This document shows positions 27,349 to 36,145 of a stretch of DNA of 64,000 nt, piece by piece (position 1 is the first letter of the stretch; every line of letters begins with the position of its first letter). Source of the DNA: Mucilaginibacter sp. KACC 22773 (lineage in GTDB: Bacteria > Bacteroidota > Bacteroidia > Sphingobacteriales > Sphingobacteriaceae). The position numbers and the translations under genes are program-made. Location: the NCBI RefSeq assembly GCF_028736215.1, contig NZ_CP117883.1, forward strand, positions 5,828,001-5,892,000, read 5' to 3'. The notes under the pieces were generated by a model, which made no database searches, was not told where the DNA came from, and worked only from the letters and a program-made list of their open reading frames with translations.

Positions 27349-28416
27349 GTGAATATTGCAAAAAACAAAATAGACATCCGCAGCCTGAGTTTGAGTGCTT
27401 TACAGGAACATTTTATCCGCATGGACGAAAAAGGTTTCAGGGCTAAACAAGTTTATGAATGGCTTTGGAAAAAATCATGTTTCTCATTTAATGAAATGAG
27501 CAATATTTCAAAAGAACTGCGCACTAAACTGAATGAAAACTTTGTCATTAACAACGTTAAAATAAACACGTCACAGGTTAGTGCTGATAAAACTATAAAA
27601 AATTCTTTTATTTTACACGATACTCACCTAATTGAGGGTGTTTTAATTCCAACCCCCGGCCGCATGACGGCTTGTGTATCATCGCAGGTTGGCTGCAGCC
27701 TTACCTGTAAATTTTGTGCTACGGGCTACATGGAGCGTAAAAGAAATCTTAATCCCGACGAAATTTACGACCAGGTGGTGCTGATTGACCAGCAGGCACG
27801 AGAAAATTATGGCATCCCGCTATCAAACATTGTGTACATGGGAATGGGCGAGCCATTGCTGAATTACAAAAATGTAATGGACTCAATAGAACGCATAACC
27901 GCCGAAGATGGCTTGAACATGTCGCCAAAGCGCATCACCGTATCAACTGCAGGGATAGCTAAAATGATAAAAAAACTGGGCGACGACGAAGTAAAATTTA
28001 ACCTGGCACTTTCATTACATGCCGCTAACGACGAGAAGCGTAACACGATTATGCCCATTAACGAGCAAAACTCGTTAAAAGCGCTTGCCGAAGCCCTTAA
28101 ATATTATTACGCCAAAACCAAAAACCCGGTAACCTACGAGTATATTATTTTTGATGGTGTAAATGACGGCATCCAGGATGCAATGGAGCTTGCCAAATTC
28201 TGCAAGCACCTGCCCTGCAAAGTGAACATCATTGAGTATAACCCCATTTCTTTCGCCAGTTATATTAATGCCGATGAGGATAAGGTAGAGGCTTTTGCCA
28301 ACTATTTAACTAAACAAGGTATTAATACGCACCTTCGCCGCAGCCGGGGTAAAGATATTGACGCGGCATGCGGCCAGCTTGCTATTAAAGAAAAAGCAAA
28401 AACTGTAGAAGTTTAA
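27349..28416 (+). CDS. rlmN: Dual-specificity RNA methyltransferase RlmN
   Basis: 355 residues. It methylates C2 of A2503 in 23S rRNA and A37 of some tRNAs by a radical-SAM mechanism. The cluster motif is CSLTCKFCATG (about residue 120), and the mechanistic C-terminal cysteine is in DAACGQLA near residue 345. GMGEPLLNY is the SAM-contact motif. The start is GTG at 27349, since the conserved IDIRSLSLSALQEHF region begins only a few residues later and the next ATG is at residue 25. The promoter placement suggests a leaderless transcript. Confidence 0.96.
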   Translation: MNIAKNKIDIRSLSLSALQEHFIRMDEKGFRAKQVYEWLWKKSCFSFNEMSNISKELRTKLNENFVINNVKINTSQVSADKTIKNSFILHDTHLIEGVLIPTPGRMTACVSSQVGCSLTCKFCATGYMERKRNLNPDEIYDQVVLIDQQARENYGIPLSNIVYMGMGEPLLNYKNVMDSIERITAEDGLNMSPKRITVSTAGIAKMIKKLGDDEVKFNLALSLHAANDEKRNTIMPINEQNSLKALAEALKYYYAKTKNPVTYEYIIFDGVNDGIQDAMELAKFCKHLPCKVNIIEYNPISFASYINADEDKVEAFANYLTKQGINTHLRRSRGKDIDAACGQLAIKEKAKTVEV

Positions 28417-28440
28417 AAAAATCAGCCTTACCTTAAGGGC

Positions 28441-29139
28441 ATGAAATTACCAGGCGGCTACCTTGCCGATTTTGTTTCGTTACTTTTCCCTCAGCTTTGC
28501 CCCGCATGCAATGCCAGCCTGGTAACTAATGAGCGTATCATTTGCTCGGACTGCCGGTATAATTTGCCATTTACCAACTTTCATACCCAGGCCGATAACA
28601 TTGTTGCGCAACAGTTTTATGGAAAAATAAAGATTGAAGCAGCCTATGCCCTTTACTTTTTTAATAAAGGCGGCCGGGTGCAAAACCTGATGCACCATTT
28701 TAAATATAGCGGCATGAAACAAATTGGTAACCTGGCAGGAAATATTGCCGGCAACCAATTAAAAGAGAACCCGATTTTTAATACCATAGATTACATTATC
28801 CCAGTTCCACTTCATAAAAAGCGTTTAAAAGAGCGCGGCTACAATCAAAGTGCCTGTTTTGCCGATGGATTGGCCGATAAGCTGACAGCTACCGTTGAAT
28901 TGGATAATTTGATACGGAAAGTCGCCACAGTTACCCAGACCCATAAATCGCGCTTTGCCCGGTTTGAAAACATGCAGGAAGTATTTGCAGTGGATAAACC
29001 AGACAGACTGGAAGGTAAGCACGTTTTACTGGTAGATGATATTGTAACTACCGGCTCAACCCTGGAAGCTTGCGGGATAGAATTATTGAAGGTACCTGGC
29101 CTGAAGCTGAGTATTGCTACAATTGCCTATGCGGTTTAG
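28441..29139 (+). CDS. ComF-family phosphoribosyltransferase
   Basis: 232 residues. The N-terminal zinc motifs CPACNAS and CSDCRYNLP are followed by a type I phosphoribosyltransferase fold with the PRPP loop LLVDDIVTTGST near residue 200. ComF proteins take part in DNA uptake in naturally competent bacteria, but the family is common in bacteria where competence is unproven. It starts 24 bases after rlmN on the same strand, so it is probably its operon partner. Confidence 0.92.
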   Translation: MKLPGGYLADFVSLLFPQLCPACNASLVTNERIICSDCRYNLPFTNFHTQADNIVAQQFYGKIKIEAAYALYFFNKGGRVQNLMHHFKYSGMKQIGNLAGNIAGNQLKENPIFNTIDYIIPVPLHKKRLKERGYNQSACFADGLADKLTATVELDNLIRKVATVTQTHKSRFARFENMQEVFAVDKPDRLEGKHVLLVDDIVTTGSTLEACGIELLKVPGLKLSIATIAYAV

Positions 29140-29209
29140 CCTGCCAGTAAGTTCAGCTGAAAGCTGAAACCATGTGCAACCACGGGCAGCGGTTAGCTGC
29201 GTTTATTTT

Positions 29210-29228
29210 AGCTCCCCTACAGGGGGCT
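29210..29228. repeat. Short G/C hairpin between convergent genes
   Basis: AGCTCCCCT, AC loop, AGGGGGCT, followed on the plus strand by a run of G. It stands between comF and the histidine kinase gene and resembles short GC-rich hairpins scattered in this group. There is no U-run, so it is not a standard terminator. Confidence 0.35.
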
Positions 29229-29236
29229 GGGGGGGC

Positions 29237-32200
29237 CTATTGATGCTGATACCTGCTCAATTTTTCGAAAAGTATTTTTGGATCAAATGGTTTCAGGATG
29301 TAATCGTTCATCCCGGCGTTATCTATTTCGCCCATTTGGTTGCTAAGCATAGATGCGGTTAAAGCGATAATAGGCAATTGCTGAAAATATGGTTCGGGAT
29401 TTGAACGGATCACCTGGGTAGCTTCCAGGCCGCCCATTTCGGGCATATGTATATCCATCAACACTACATTATAATTTTGGTTGGCTACAACCTTGTTTAC
29501 TGCCTCGAGCCCGTTTTCGGCAAAATCGGCATCCGCGCCCCATTTTTTAAGGATTTTATTGATCAATAACCTGTTTATCTGGTTATCATCAACTACTAAA
29601 ACGTTAATTTTCAGTCCTTCTTCCACTTTGTTATTATTGCTATTTAGTTGCTTATCTGCTTTATTGAAAGTAATGGTAAACCAAAAAGTTGAACCCTGAC
29701 CTGGCACGCTATCCACGTTAATACGCGAATCGTGCAATTCAATAAGGCGTTTACTGATGGCCAGGCCTAATCCTGTGCCCCCGTATTTACGTGTAGTATC
29801 GGCTTCGGCTTGTTTAAATTGCTCAAATATTACATTTATTTTATCAGGCGCAATACCTATACCGGTATCTGTGATCGAAAACCTAATCCTTACATCCTTA
29901 TCCGTTTCCTGGATAACTTTCAAATCAACGTTAACGCCCCCTTTTTCGGTAAACTTAACCGCGTTGCTCACCAGGTTTAAAATTATCTGGCTTAAACGGG
30001 TTCGGTCGCCTAAAATAATTGACGGCACAGTGTCATCAATGCTTTTGCTAAGATATATATTTTTTTCGACTGCTTTGTATTGCAATGAGTTATTGATACT
30101 CTGTACAACATCGCGCAGGTCCATCCGCGCATACTCAAGTTCCACATTACCCGTTTCCATCTTAGCAAAATCAAGCACATCGTTTATCAGCGTCAGTAAA
30201 TTTTCGGCCGAAAACTTAAGAATGCCCAGGTTTTCTTTCTGCGATTCCAATGGATCTTCATCCAGCAACAAGTGCGACATGCCAATAACGGCATTAAGCG
30301 GCGTACGAATTTCGTGGCTCATTACCGATATAAACATATCCTTAGCCCTGCTCAGTTGCAGCGCCTCTTCTTTAGCGGCAATCAATTGAATTTCGGCCTT
30401 CTTTTTTTCGGTGATATCAATAATTACCTCAACGTATTTGTCAACTTTTCCACTTGCATCTGATATCACCGAATTTATAACAGAAACCCATAAAGGCTGG
30501 CCATCTTTACGGTAAATTAGCAAATCAACCTCAAAAGATTGTTTGTTTCTGGAAAGCTCACGTGCACGCTCGATAATGGCAACATCGGTTAGCGCCCCTT
30601 TTAATATATCGCCCAGATGCCTGCCACTTACCTCATTTATCCGGTAGCCTGTAATTTTCTCAAAAGCCTCGTTAACCCACTCAACCCGGCCTTCACTATT
30701 ATTAATAACAATGCCACTGGTAACCTTGCTTGCCACAAGGGATAACAGCGTGAGCTCTTCTTCGGCCTTTTTACGTTCTGTGATATCAACCATTACGCCT
30801 ATCTGCCGGTCAACTTTCCCCACTTCGTTAAATATAGGGCTGTTTGAAAGCCATACCCATATTGGCGTGCCGTCTTTTTTGTATATTTTTATTTCAACCT
30901 CATACGGCCGGTTTTCTTTAACAGCCTGTACAGCGCCTTCAAAAACACTCAGGTCAGAGTCCTTTCCCAACAACGATGTACCAATTGCCTTCCCTTCCAG
31001 CTCGGCAAATGAATAACCTATAATAGTTTCAAGGGCCTGGTTCATCCACATAAACCGCCCCTCGATATCACGGATAAATATACCTCCGGGCGATTTTCGG
31101 GCTGCAAATGATAATATCTCCAGATCCTGCTCAACTTTTTTGCGGACCGATATATCAATAATCACCCTGATATATTTATCGATTTCGCCCTTGCTGTTAC
31201 GTATTGCAGAATTAATAACCGTAACCCATAAAGACTTACTGTTTTTGGGTGTTATTAAAAGATCAACCTCATATGACTCTTTATTTTTTATCGAGGCGAT
31301 CAATTTAGCCTCGGCAGCCGCATCTACAACGGTGCCTTTGAGTGTAGCACCCAACCATTTATTTTTGACATCGGCTAAGGTAAAACCAGTAATGTGTTCA
31401 AATGCATCATTCACCCAAACAACCTCATCGGCAGCGTTGCTTATTACAACGCCGTTACTAACTTTACTTGCCACCAGCGCCAATTGTTCAAACTCCTGCG
31501 AGATATGTTTTTGATAGGTAATATCGCGTCCACTGGCAAACCATTTATCACCGCTAAATTTAACCGACCAGCTTACCCATTTAATAGCTTCTTCGGGTGT
31601 TAAAACAATGGTTTCGATATCAAATTTACGTTGTTGCTTACTTAGCCCTGTTTTAAGCACATTCAAAGTCCGAACCCTTTCTTCTTCGGGGAAAAAATTC
31701 CAGATGGGCTGACCAATAGCCTTTTCGGGACTGATGCCCAAAACAGTATCAACCGAGCGATTGATCTGTTCAATGTTAAAATCCCTGTCCATAATGCAAT
31801 GAACATCGGGCGAACTATCAAACAGGTTGTAAAAATCTTTATGAATTTGCAGGTTGTGCTCCAATTCGCGCTTCTGTTTACGCAATTCAAGGTGCGACAT
31901 CACATCTTTGGCAAGTGTTTTTAACGCGTCTTCCTGTTCAACGTTCAGAACCTTTATTTTTTGATCAAAAACGCAAAGTGTACCTATGCGGTAACCTTGC
32001 GGGTCAATCAAAGGCGCGCTCGCATAAAATCGGATCCCCATATCGCCGTTTACCAGATCGGTATTGGCATACAAATCATTTTTGGAGGCATCGGGAACGA
32101 CAATTATATCATCGCCCAAAATGGTATGGCGGCAAAAGGAATCAGTTTTGGGGATATAATCAATCTGCAGGCCAACTTTTGATTTAAACCACTGCCGGTG

Positions 32201-32368
32201 ATCGTCGATAAAAGTGATAAAGGCTAAAGGCGCCTGGCATATATAGGATGCCAGGCGCGTTATAGCGTCATATTCTTCTTCGGGCAGTGTATCAAGCACA
32301 TGGTATGATTGCAGCGCGGTTAAACGCCCTTTCTCATCATCTATAAATCCATGCTGCCTTGTTGCCAT
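29237..32368 (-). CDS. Hybrid sensor histidine kinase (GAF, PAS repeats, receiver)
   Basis: 1043 residues, no membrane helix, so a cytoplasmic sensor. Order: GAF domain (about residues 20-165), four PAS/PAC units (about 175-660; each ends like YIRVIIDISVRKK or VMVDITERKK), HisKA with phospho-acceptor His in MSHEIRTPLNAVIGMSHLL (about 690), HATPase_c with DTGIGIAPDKI and GGTGLGLAISK, and a C-terminal receiver (VLVVDDNQINRLL, phospho-acceptor Asp in VVLMDIHMPEMGG). The second and fourth PAS units are near-duplicates. The signal and the target regulator are unknown; no response regulator gene is adjacent. The start is 4 bases from the stop of glyA. Confidence 0.95.
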   Translation of the reverse strand: MATRQHGFIDDEKGRLTALQSYHVLDTLPEEEYDAITRLASYICQAPLAFITFIDDHRQWFKSKVGLQIDYIPKTDSFCRHTILGDDIIVVPDASKNDLYANTDLVNGDMGIRFYASAPLIDPQGYRIGTLCVFDQKIKVLNVEQEDALKTLAKDVMSHLELRKQKRELEHNLQIHKDFYNLFDSSPDVHCIMDRDFNIEQINRSVDTVLGISPEKAIGQPIWNFFPEEERVRTLNVLKTGLSKQQRKFDIETIVLTPEEAIKWVSWSVKFSGDKWFASGRDITYQKHISQEFEQLALVASKVSNGVVISNAADEVVWVNDAFEHITGFTLADVKNKWLGATLKGTVVDAAAEAKLIASIKNKESYEVDLLITPKNSKSLWVTVINSAIRNSKGEIDKYIRVIIDISVRKKVEQDLEILSFAARKSPGGIFIRDIEGRFMWMNQALETIIGYSFAELEGKAIGTSLLGKDSDLSVFEGAVQAVKENRPYEVEIKIYKKDGTPIWVWLSNSPIFNEVGKVDRQIGVMVDITERKKAEEELTLLSLVASKVTSGIVINNSEGRVEWVNEAFEKITGYRINEVSGRHLGDILKGALTDVAIIERARELSRNKQSFEVDLLIYRKDGQPLWVSVINSVISDASGKVDKYVEVIIDITEKKKAEIQLIAAKEEALQLSRAKDMFISVMSHEIRTPLNAVIGMSHLLLDEDPLESQKENLGILKFSAENLLTLINDVLDFAKMETGNVELEYARMDLRDVVQSINNSLQYKAVEKNIYLSKSIDDTVPSIILGDRTRLSQIILNLVSNAVKFTEKGGVNVDLKVIQETDKDVRIRFSITDTGIGIAPDKINVIFEQFKQAEADTTRKYGGTGLGLAISKRLIELHDSRINVDSVPGQGSTFWFTITFNKADKQLNSNNNKVEEGLKINVLVVDDNQINRLLINKILKKWGADADFAENGLEAVNKVVANQNYNVVLMDIHMPEMGGLEATQVIRSNPEPYFQQLPIIALTASMLSNQMGEIDNAGMNDYILKPFDPKILFEKLSRYQHQ

Positions 32369-32372
32369 TTAT

Positions 32373-33659
32373 TTATTCTGATCCTTCCTGGCGATACAAC
32401 GGGAAGTCGTGCATCAGTTTGTGCACCCTTTTACGAATTTTCTTGATAGAATGTTCGTTTTCGGGGTCAGAAATTACGGCATCTATCAACTCTACAATCT
32501 CTTCCATATGCTTCTCCTTCATATGGCGTGTAGTGATGGCAGCAGTACCCACACGGATACCCGAAGTTACAAATGGCGACTTATCATCATAAGGCACCAT
32601 GTTTTTATTTACCGTGATATCGGCACTAACCAAAGCATTCTCGGCAGCTTTACCGGTAATGTTTTTATTACGAAGATCAATAAGCATCAGGTGGTTATCT
32701 GTACCGCCCGAAATGATCTGGTATCCGCGTTTTACAAATGCTTCGGCCATAGCTTCTGCATTCTTTTTAACCTGTACAATATATTTCATGTAGCTATCGC
32801 TTAAAGCCTCGCCAAAAGCAATGGCTTTAGCGGCAATAATATGCTCCAGTGGGCCACCTTGGGTACCAGGGAATACAGCCATATCAAGTAAGGACGACAT
32901 CATCCTGGTTTCGCCTTTTGGCGTTTTTACACCGAATGGATTTTCGAAATCTTTACCCAATAAAATTAACCCACCGCGCGGGCCACGTAAGGTTTTATGC
33001 GTGGTTGTAGTAACAATGTGACAATGCGGAAGCGGATCTTTCAGCAGGCCACGGGCAATAAGGCCTGATGGATGCGAAATATCGGCCAATACCAAAGCGC
33101 CAACTTCATCGGCAACGGCACGGATAAATTCATAATCCCAATCGCGTGAATAGGCAGAAGCACCACAGATGATCAGTTTTGGTTTTTGCTCCAAAGCAAC
33201 CCTTTTAAGCTGATCATAATCAATTAAACCGGTTTCTTTTACTACACCGTAAAAATGCGGCTCGTATAATTTGCCGGAAAAGTTCACTGGGGAGCCATGT
33301 GTTAAGTGGCCACCATGCGAAAGATCAAAGCCCAATATTTTATCTCCAGGTTGCAGGCAGGCCAGCATTACCGCGGCGTTAGCTTGCGCGCCAGAGTGCG
33401 GTTGTACGTTTGCCCACTCGGCGTTGAACAATTGTTTGGCACGCTCAATAGCAATGGTTTCAATTTCGTCAACCACCTCGCAGCCGCCGTAATAGCGCTT
33501 GCCCGGTAAACCTTCGGCGTATTTGTTGGTAGCAACAGAACCCGCTGCTTCCATTACCTGACGGCTTACAAAATTTTCAGATGCTATTAGCTCAATGCCT
33601 TCCTCCTGGCGTTGTTGCTCTTCATCCAAAAGTTTAAATATCAGTTTATCTCTTTTCAT
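32373..33659 (-). CDS. glyA: Serine hydroxymethyltransferase
   Basis: 428 residues. The PLP lysine lies in TTTTHKTLRGPRGG (near residue 230), and family motifs include IELIASENFVS, EGLPGKRYYGG, QPHSGAQANAAV. It converts serine and tetrahydrofolate to glycine and methylene-tetrahydrofolate, the main source of one-carbon units. It is the last intact core gene before the genomic island. Confidence 0.97.
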   Translation of the reverse strand: MKRDKLIFKLLDEEQQRQEEGIELIASENFVSRQVMEAAGSVATNKYAEGLPGKRYYGGCEVVDEIETIAIERAKQLFNAEWANVQPHSGAQANAAVMLACLQPGDKILGFDLSHGGHLTHGSPVNFSGKLYEPHFYGVVKETGLIDYDQLKRVALEQKPKLIICGASAYSRDWDYEFIRAVADEVGALVLADISHPSGLIARGLLKDPLPHCHIVTTTTHKTLRGPRGGLILLGKDFENPFGVKTPKGETRMMSSLLDMAVFPGTQGGPLEHIIAAKAIAFGEALSDSYMKYIVQVKKNAEAMAEAFVKRGYQIISGGTDNHLMLIDLRNKNITGKAAENALVSADITVNKNMVPYDDKSPFVTSGIRVGTAAITTRHMKEKHMEEIVELIDAVISDPENEHSIKKIRKRVHKLMHDFPLYRQEGSE

Positions 33660-34102
33660 TGTGTGTTTTTAACGCTGCTAAGTTAGCTAAAAAGATAGAT
33701 TTGAGATGTGAGTTATGAGATTTGAGACAGAAGTAATTTGAGATTTTACCTGCAAGGAAATTGGCGCAATATAATTTGTTATACAAGCAGTTATAACTAA
33801 TAAGTTTTTGCGATAAGCCTGTTCCCCATACAAATAATGGCGGCGACGGGATTAAAATAAACCGAAATTATTCCGTTTGCTCACAAGACAGCCTTTTACC
33901 ACCATCACCACCTGATAATCAGGCGCTCCTTCGTCTGGGGTACAATAATCTTTGACTCTTTGGCGACTTGTTTAATTTACAGGGATAAATCCGCCCAAAA
34001 ATTGTTGCAGGTCACGTTTAATGATCACACCCAGACTTTCCTGTAAGTAAATTTAACGTTGATTCTTTGCGGGCAGCTTCAACATTTTTTATTTTTTTAT
34101 TA
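33660..34102. other. Gene-free spacer between glyA and the island
   Basis: No credible reading frame on either strand. Near glyA (33699-33745) is a degraded copy of the ATTTGAGA-type repeat. The rest is A/T-rich with no clear promoter. The tRNA terminator follows at 34103. Confidence 0.6.
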
Positions 34103-34140
34103 ACAATAAAAAAAGGCCTTACGGATTACCGTAAAGCCTT
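34103..34140 (-). terminator. Terminator of the disrupted tRNA-Ala gene
   Basis: AAGGCCTTACGG (34113-34124) pairs with CCGTAAAGCCTT (34129-34140), one mismatch, 4-base loop. On the minus strand the stem is followed by TTTTTTTATT. It lies 11 bases past the 3' end of the tRNA fragment, as expected for the tRNA's own terminator. Confidence 0.85.
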
Positions 34141-34151
34141 GATTATCTTAG

Positions 34152-34190
34152 TGGAGAATATCGGAGTCGAACCGATGACCTCTTGCATGC
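34152..34190 (-). pseudogene. 3' half of tRNA-Ala(TGC); integration (att) site
   Basis: Read on the minus strand, 34190 down to 34152 gives GCATGCAAGAGGTC, then the T arm ATCGG-TTCGACT-CCGAT, then the acceptor strand ATTCTCCA. This is the 3' half of a tRNA-Ala with anticodon TGC. The match stops inside the anticodon loop: the next bases (CATCCG on the plus strand) cannot form the anticodon stem, and no D arm or 5' acceptor strand follows. So a tyrosine-integrase element inserted here, leaving the 3' half on the chromosomal side; the restored full tRNA should lie at the far end, outside the window. Confidence 0.85.
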
Positions 34191-34305
34191 CATCCGAAGG
34201 TCGACAAACTTCAAATAGTTTAAAATAGTTATAAATATCATTGTTAATCAACACTTTATGATAATTTTATGACGCAGCTGCTATTGCTTTTTAATTATTT
34301 TTTCC

Positions 34306-34313
34306 TATGTTTG
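34306..34313 (+). promoter_or_regulatory. -7 element before integrase 1
   Basis: TATGTTTG fits TAnnTTTG exactly. The predicted transcript would start near 34318, about 80 bases upstream of the integrase start. A TTGC about 20 bases upstream is a weak -33 candidate. Confidence 0.45.
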
Positions 34314-34398
34314 TTTTATCAATGGTTTATCATAAGAGTTCTGATAAGTCATAGCATCGCGGTTTGCATGCCAGGATAACATATAATTTATACCAGCT

Positions 34399-35655
34399 AT
34401 GGAAATAGCAATTAAACCTATTCTTTGGACCTACAGAGAAATATTAGAGACTGAAAAAAATTACGTAAAAGGCGAACATGAAGTACGCATCCGGTTAAGT
34501 CAAAACCGAGAGGCCAAGTATTTGACAACGGGCTATAGCAGCTCGGTTGACAACTGGGATGCAGTTAATGGACTCCCCAGAATGAACCACCCTCATTATG
34601 CGGCGTTAATAACACGGATAAAGAATTTTATCGATGATATTAATTACGAAATAAAATCAGCAGAAAAGGCTGGCCGGTCAATTACCCACGTCGAAGTTAA
34701 GGCCCGGGTAACCAGTCAGCTCAAACAACCGCTCGTTGTTGGTAAGCCTAATAAAATTCTGGCTTACATCAAGTATTTAATTGATTATTATGATTCAGTT
34801 GATAACCCCGGTTATGCAAATGTGTTCTATAATAACAAGCTTACTGTAAAGAAGCTTCTGAAAGATAAGGACAAAATGTTCGTCGCCTTTACTAAGGCGG
34901 ATCATGAAGCTTATGCAAAACAAATAGCAGGAACTTCGGAATCAACGCAAAGCCATTATCTCCGGACATATTACCGAATATGGAACCTTGCCATAAAAGA
35001 TGGACTGGCAATGCAGGACCATCATCCTAAAAACTTCATTAATTTTAAGGCCTATAAGCGCATCCGAACAAAGAAACGCTCTATCAAATCTGATTTTTGG
35101 GAACGGATCATGAAGCTTAAGTTGGCGAAAGGCACCCGGATGTACCGTTCTCATTTATTGATGCAATTCATGTATTACTCGAGGGGCATGAATTTTAACG
35201 ATATGCTTAAATTGAAGAAAGAGCAGTTTGTTAATGACGGAATCCGATATAAACGTTCAAAAAACAAGCGGCAATATGATTTTGAATTACATCCCAAAGC
35301 TATCGAAGTGATCAAAGCCTTTGAATTTGATTTTGAGCAATCGGATGCCGGATATATTTCCCCTTTTATTATGGCGGAACACGACACTGCAAGAAAAATC
35401 GATGTAAGGATTGATTCTGCTTTAAAAGACTTCAATGAAGATTCGCAAGCAATGGCAAAAGCTGTTGGTTGGAAAAAACAATTCACGTCAAATGCTTTAA
35501 GACATGGTTTTGCCAGCCATTTGAATGAACGAAACGTTGATATTAAAATTATTCAGGAGGCTTTAGGCCATGAGACACAAAATCAGACAAAAGTTTACCT
35601 GGATGATATTGACGATAGTATTGTTGCCAATGCAATAAAGGAAGCTTTAAAATAA
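34399..35655 (+). CDS. Tyrosine site-specific integrase 1
   Basis: 418 residues. An N-terminal arm-binding region (EIAIKPILWTYREILETEKNYVKGEHEVRIRLSQ, split here) is followed by a SAM-like core-binding domain (about 130-230) and a catalytic domain with the box II residues RHGFASHL, a second His in ALGHETQ, and the nucleophile Tyr in KVYLDDID. It is 200 bases inside the island boundary at the tRNA-Ala fragment and reads inward, so it is the best candidate for the enzyme that made the insertion. It is a clear paralogue of the integrase at 42365-43624, sharing the KRIRTKKRSIKSD block. Confidence 0.93.
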   Translation: MEIAIKPILWTYREILETEKNYVKGEHEVRIRLSQNREAKYLTTGYSSSVDNWDAVNGLPRMNHPHYAALITRIKNFIDDINYEIKSAEKAGRSITHVEVKARVTSQLKQPLVVGKPNKILAYIKYLIDYYDSVDNPGYANVFYNNKLTVKKLLKDKDKMFVAFTKADHEAYAKQIAGTSESTQSHYLRTYYRIWNLAIKDGLAMQDHHPKNFINFKAYKRIRTKKRSIKSDFWERIMKLKLAKGTRMYRSHLLMQFMYYSRGMNFNDMLKLKKEQFVNDGIRYKRSKNKRQYDFELHPKAIEVIKAFEFDFEQSDAGYISPFIMAEHDTARKIDVRIDSALKDFNEDSQAMAKAVGWKKQFTSNALRHGFASHLNERNVDIKIIQEALGHETQNQTKVYLDDIDDSIVANAIKEALK

Positions 35656-35868
35656 TTGAGAGTGTGTTTTAACAGGAACCCTGGTGATAATTACAGATAA
35701 GTGTTGTCTATTATTTGCTCAGAAGCGTATTTAGGGGCAAATAATAGATTTTTATGGAAATTTTCATCAAACCGGTCCTTTGGACTTACAGAGAGATTAC
35801 AAGAGGTAATAACAACCTTATTGAAGGAGAATATGGCGTCAGGATAAGAATGACACAAGCCCTATCAC
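35600..35868. repeat. Direct repeat, left copy (integrase 1 end, spacer, integrase 2 start)
   Basis: Nearly identical to 42212-42483. The copy covers the last 56 bases of integrase 1, the 98-base spacer and the first 115 bases of integrase 2. Differences seen: a few substitutions and single-base indels in the spacer, and a 4-base deletion (AGGG) just before the match ends. The cassette 35869-42211 lies between the two copies. Confidence 0.9.
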
Positions 35869-35918
35869 TTTTAGAGGATCCATTTTTATTTCGCAAAACG
35901 AATTTAAAATTAAATTAA
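35754..35918 (+). pseudogene. Truncated 5' fragment of integrase 2
   Basis: The first 36 codons (MEIFIKPVLWTYREITRGNN onward) match the start of the integrase at 42365. After a 4-base deletion the frame continues into unrelated sequence and ends at TAA (35916-35918). It is a by-product of the duplication that flanks the cassette, not a functional integrase. Confidence 0.85.
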
Positions 35919-36069
35919 CGTAAAATCAAAGCACCCAGCCATTTATAAAAATTTATTTTTCTAAAAATAATATTTATCAATAATAACTTATTACCTTAAC
36001 ACTCTCTAAACTAAGCCCTTATCATGAATATCCATAAAATACCACCGCCTCGCTCGAACCTGAAGTAAA

Positions 36070-36089
36070 ATACCGTAAAAACACGGTAT
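36070..36089 (+). promoter_or_regulatory. Hairpin in the leader of the PLD cassette
   Basis: ATACCGT, 6-base loop, ACGGTAT. The 227 bases between the integrase fragment and the PLD gene (35919-36145) are otherwise A/T-rich and hold no gene. The hairpin may be a regulatory site; there is no U-run after it. Confidence 0.35.
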
Positions 36090-36145
36090 CCTGTCAAAAA
36101 TGATCCCTCTAAATTAGCCTTTCAAGCCTTTCAACAATTAGCGAT

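Noticed and set aside
29757..30389. 210-codon plus-strand frame within the histidine kinase
   Set aside because: Antisense to the HisKA/HATPase region; no own motif or promoter.
34152..34190. Functional tRNA gene
   Set aside because: Only anticodon-loop 3' part, T arm and 3' acceptor strand are present.
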